Assembly (NCBI GenBank): GCA_003562535.1
Contig: PWUP01000307.1
Location: 1 to 7,096, forward strand
Length of the DNA stretch: 7,096 bases
Direction of reading: 5' to 3'
Origin: Gammaproteobacteria bacterium
Lineage (GTDB): Bacteria > Pseudomonadota > Gammaproteobacteria > Competibacterales > Competibacteraceae
In this document: one piece after another, positions 6,130-7,096 of the stretch
How the letters are laid out: every line of letters starts with the position of its first letter
Position numbering within the stretch: position 1 is the stretch's first letter
Program-made: the position numbers and the translations under genes
Notes under the pieces: model-generated
What the model was told of the DNA's origin: nothing
Databases searched by the model: none
Seen by the model: only the letters and a program-made list of their open reading frames with translations

Positions 6130-6447
6130 TTAGCTGCGCGGTACCCAAACCGAGCACCAACCTTCGCGTGCCACTAGCTTATTGCCCACTGCCGAACACG
6201 GTGCCCATTCAGCGTCTTCGGGGCCATCATACAACACACAGTTGTAGCAATACCGATCTTCTTGGAATAAGGCATGATCAGAGGCATCGGCTGCATTGTG
6301 GCGATAAAACAGGGCTTGTGCGACCGGATCATCTTCTTCCAGACGTTCAGCGGCTAGGGATACACGGCCTACCAAGGGGGTCACAGCAACGCCAATAGCG
6401 CTGAGCTTGACGAAACGACGACGGCCTTTATCACAGTGGTCAGACAT
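6130..6447 (-). CDS. high-potential iron-sulfur protein (HiPIP), Tat-exported
   Basis: A small periplasmic electron carrier with one [4Fe-4S] cluster cycling between +2 and +3. In phototrophs and sulfur or iron oxidisers, HiPIP links the cytochrome bc1 complex to the reaction centre or terminal oxidases. Seen in 105 aa: a twin-arginine signal RRRFVKL (9-15), a hydrophobic stretch and a likely cleavage near LAA (31-33), then a ~72-residue mature domain. The four cluster cysteines are Cys67 and Cys70 (CYNC), Cys84 (APCSA) and Cys98 (GWCSVW), with the conserved Tyr49 and aromatic Trp81, Trp97 and Trp101 around the cluster. The C-terminal WCxxW pattern is typical. An in-frame GTG at 6454-6456 would add three residues, but the ATG at 6445-6447 is preferred because AGGAG (6456-6460) precedes it by 8 nt. 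It is convergent with the FGE-fold gene and has its own promoter. No oxidase or photosynthesis gene is adjacent. Confidence 0.94.
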   Translation of the reverse strand: MSDHCDKGRRRFVKLSAIGVAVTPLVGRVSLAAERLEEDDPVAQALFYRHNAADASDHALFQEDRYCYNCVLYDGPEDAEWAPCSAVGNKLVAREGWCSVWVPRS

Positions 6448-6471
6448 GGGAATCACTCCTAGTTTTCAGTC

Positions 6472-6499
6472 ATTAAATTGAGTTGAAACCAGTTCACAA
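6472..6499 (-). promoter_or_regulatory. probable sigma70-like promoter of the HiPIP gene
   Basis: On the minus strand, -35 TTGTGA (6494-6499), a 16-nt spacer and -10 TTTAAT (6472-6477; 5 of 6 consensus). It predicts a leader of about 20 nt that includes the AGGAG site. Position and spacing are good; the hexamers are moderate. Confidence 0.5.
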
Positions 6500-6558
6500 T
6501 GACCTGTTAGAAAGCATCCAATTTAGAAACAGTCCACGGTGACTGGATAAGCTTGTAC

Positions 6559-6702
6559 GTGGCAACCTCACGAGGTACTCATGTCAAGCAAGCGTTACTA
6601 TACCACTTCCAGTTGAACACAGGCTGAACCACTGTTCATATCTTACAGTCGTTCGCCGTGATGAGTAGCACTGCGTTGATACCGTGTAGGTTAGGTTGCC
6701 AC
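6559..6702. repeat. 13-bp imperfect inverted repeat bounding 144 bp
   Basis: GTGGCAACCTCAC (6559-6571) and GTTAGGTTGCCAC (6690-6702) are reverse complements at 12 of 13 positions, with 118 bp between. The size and layout recall a small non-autonomous transposable element (MITE) or an IS remnant, but no flanking target duplication is visible and the interior has no coding content. Confidence 0.35.
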
Positions 6703-6727
6703 TTGCCAACGCAATATTAACCTAACC
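6689..6727. repeat. 9-bp perfect inverted repeat with 21-nt loop
   Basis: GGTTAGGTT (6689-6697) and AACCTAACC (6719-6727) are exact reverse complements. The left arm overlaps the right end of the 13-bp inverted repeat, so the two cannot fold at the same time. Confidence 0.4.
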
Positions 6728-6756
6728 GTCATTCCCCCAAGGATGGGCAGAATCCA
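6727..6756. repeat. degenerate dispersed-repeat-like palindrome
   Basis: The stretch begins CGTCATTCCC and ends CAGAATCCA, with CCAAGGATGGG between. It resembles the widespread family of extragenic palindromes of the form GTCATTCCCGC...GCGGGAATCC found in many proteobacteria and neisseriae. The arms here have mismatches and an insertion, so it is a worn copy. Assignment rests on visual resemblance only. Confidence 0.4.
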
Positions 6757-6807
6757 CTGCGATCCGTTCAATTGACACCTTAGTGCAAACTGATTCTGTG
6801 TACTGCT

Positions 6808-6828
6808 TACTTTTTTGGCAGAAAAGTA
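6808..6828. terminator. 7-bp hairpin downstream of the small minus-strand ORF
   Basis: TACTTTT-TTGGCAG-AAAAGTA is a perfect 7-bp stem with a 7-nt loop, 14 bp past the stop of the candidate 45-aa ORF (minus strand). AT-rich and without a T-run beyond it, so at best a weak terminator. Confidence 0.25.
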
Positions 6829-6842
6829 TTACTATCTTAGTG

Positions 6843-6980
6843 TTATTTGCACTTGGCAGTCATTAGGTACGCTACCAGCAAAAGACTTAAAGCCAAAAAA
6901 GCGATAAAATACATTAGCTTAAAGCCTATCGATTTGTTCTGCAGTTGATAATAAAACCGTCGCAACCAATCCCGCCGCAT
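6843..6980 (-). CDS. candidate 45-aa single-pass membrane protein
   Basis: Not recognised. ATG at 6978-6980, immediately after an in-frame TAA, stop at 6843-6845. The N-terminus is basic and aromatic (MRRDWLRRFYYQLQ, with further Lys at 16 and 21), followed by a continuous hydrophobic segment from about residue 22 to 40 (LMYFIAFLALSLLLVAYLM) and a short TAKCK tail. That is the layout of a small inner-membrane protein with its N-terminus inside by the positive-inside rule. Against it: no Shine-Dalgarno sequence precedes this ATG, and its first ~19 codons lie antisense to a plus-strand frame that also looks coding. An internal ATG at residue 23 would give only 23 aa and has no better ribosome-binding site. 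Confidence 0.35.
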   Translation of the reverse strand: MRRDWLRRFYYQLQNKSIGFKLMYFIAFLALSLLLVAYLMTAKCK

Positions 6981-7096
6981 TTAGCGAATGGTTGCAACAC
7001 CCTGCGCTGACCGGTCAACTCAAGCCGGATAGAGAACGGAACTCAGAACCGTTTAAAATGGCTGAACGTGCCGCCGATCAGCGTTTAGCGCAAGTC
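6923..7096 (+). CDS. partial open frame running off the window, unidentified
   Basis: A plus-strand frame open for 58 codons from the stop at 6920-6922 to the window end. From about 6944 the codon choice looks coding; readable peptides include NPAAFSEWLQHPALTGQLK and MAERAADQRLAQV. It is charged and soluble with no membrane segment. I do not recognise the family. The start is unclear: the only ATG is at 7058-7060, a TTG lies at 6992-6994, and neither has a good ribosome-binding site. So this is either a gene starting near 7058, a gene with an unusual start, or a 5'-truncated remnant. The last option fits the repeat-rich, apparently decayed DNA just upstream. Confidence 0.4.

Larger units (their letters stand above)
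6500..6842. other. non-coding stretch with inverted repeats, no convincing gene
   Basis: About 340 bp between the HiPIP promoter and the next candidate ORF. It holds stops in all frames and no ORF with a ribosome-binding site. It contains a 13-bp inverted repeat (6559-6571/6690-6702), a 9-bp inverted repeat (6689-6697/6719-6727), a worn ATTCCC...GAAT palindrome (6727-6756) and a 7-bp hairpin (6808-6828). The texture suggests decayed mobile or repeat DNA rather than a regulatory leader. No tRNA or recognised ncRNA was seen. Confidence 0.5.

Noticed and set aside
6448..6456. GTG start at 6454-6456 for HiPIP
   Set aside because: It is too close to the AGGAG at 6456-6460, which is ideally placed for the ATG at 6445-6447.
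6570..6580. CCTC-AC-GAGG short hairpin
   Set aside because: A two-base loop cannot close a stable stem of this length; likely chance.
6457..6842. tRNA, riboswitch or CRISPR array in the long non-coding stretch
   Set aside because: No cloverleaf, no regularly spaced direct repeats and no recognisable aptamer core; only inverted repeats were found.
6923..7096. Reverse transcriptase or Avd-like accessory protein at the right edge
   Set aside because: The visible peptide has no reverse-transcriptase motif and does not resemble an Avd helical bundle; left unidentified.

Overview
The window reads as chromosomal DNA of a proteobacterium, most likely a gammaproteobacterium of the sulfur-oxidising or phototrophic kind. 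The evidence is a Tat-exported high-potential iron-sulfur protein (HiPIP), good AGGAG/GGAGG ribosome-binding sites, sigma70-like promoters, and mid-range GC with E. coli-like codon choice. A member of the Thiotrichales or Chromatiales would fit, but the genus cannot be fixed from the sequence alone.

Layout. On the minus strand, positions 5-1170 hold a class II-type histone deacetylase family protein (244-1170) followed 50 bp downstream by a 62-aa basic, Ala/Pro-tailed hypothetical protein (5-193). A divergent promoter region (1171-1353) separates these from a plus-strand P2-type cation ATPase (1354-4080). Two perfect hairpins fill the 88-bp gap after the ATPase. Next comes a 613-aa plus-strand protein (4169-6010) with an unrecognised helical N-terminal half and a C-terminal formylglycine-generating-enzyme (FGE/SUMF1) fold. 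A perfect 12-bp hairpin (6088-6117) separates it from the convergent HiPIP gene (6130-6447, minus). From 6448 to about 6842 there is no convincing gene, only the HiPIP promoter, inverted repeats and a worn dispersed-repeat-like palindrome. The right edge has a candidate 45-aa single-membrane-segment ORF (minus) overlapping antisense to a plus-strand frame that stays open to the window end.

No single pathway unites these genes. The deacetylase and the ATPase are divergently transcribed household or stress functions, and HiPIP belongs to periplasmic electron transfer.

The two most interesting points are these. (1) The last ~35 residues of the 613-aa protein look like the variable region of a diversity-generating retroelement (DGR) target: the fixed FGE skeleton is kept, while the positions that are Asn-rich in undiversified relatives carry Tyr, Phe, Trp, Leu, Ser and Ala, and both catalytic FGE cysteine positions are lost. 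No reverse transcriptase or template repeat is in this window, so this is a hypothesis. (2) The P-type ATPase keeps all catalytic motifs but has neutral residues at three SERCA Ca2+-ligand acid positions (E771->Q, D800->A, E908->Q), so the usual 'calcium-transporting' label is doubtful.
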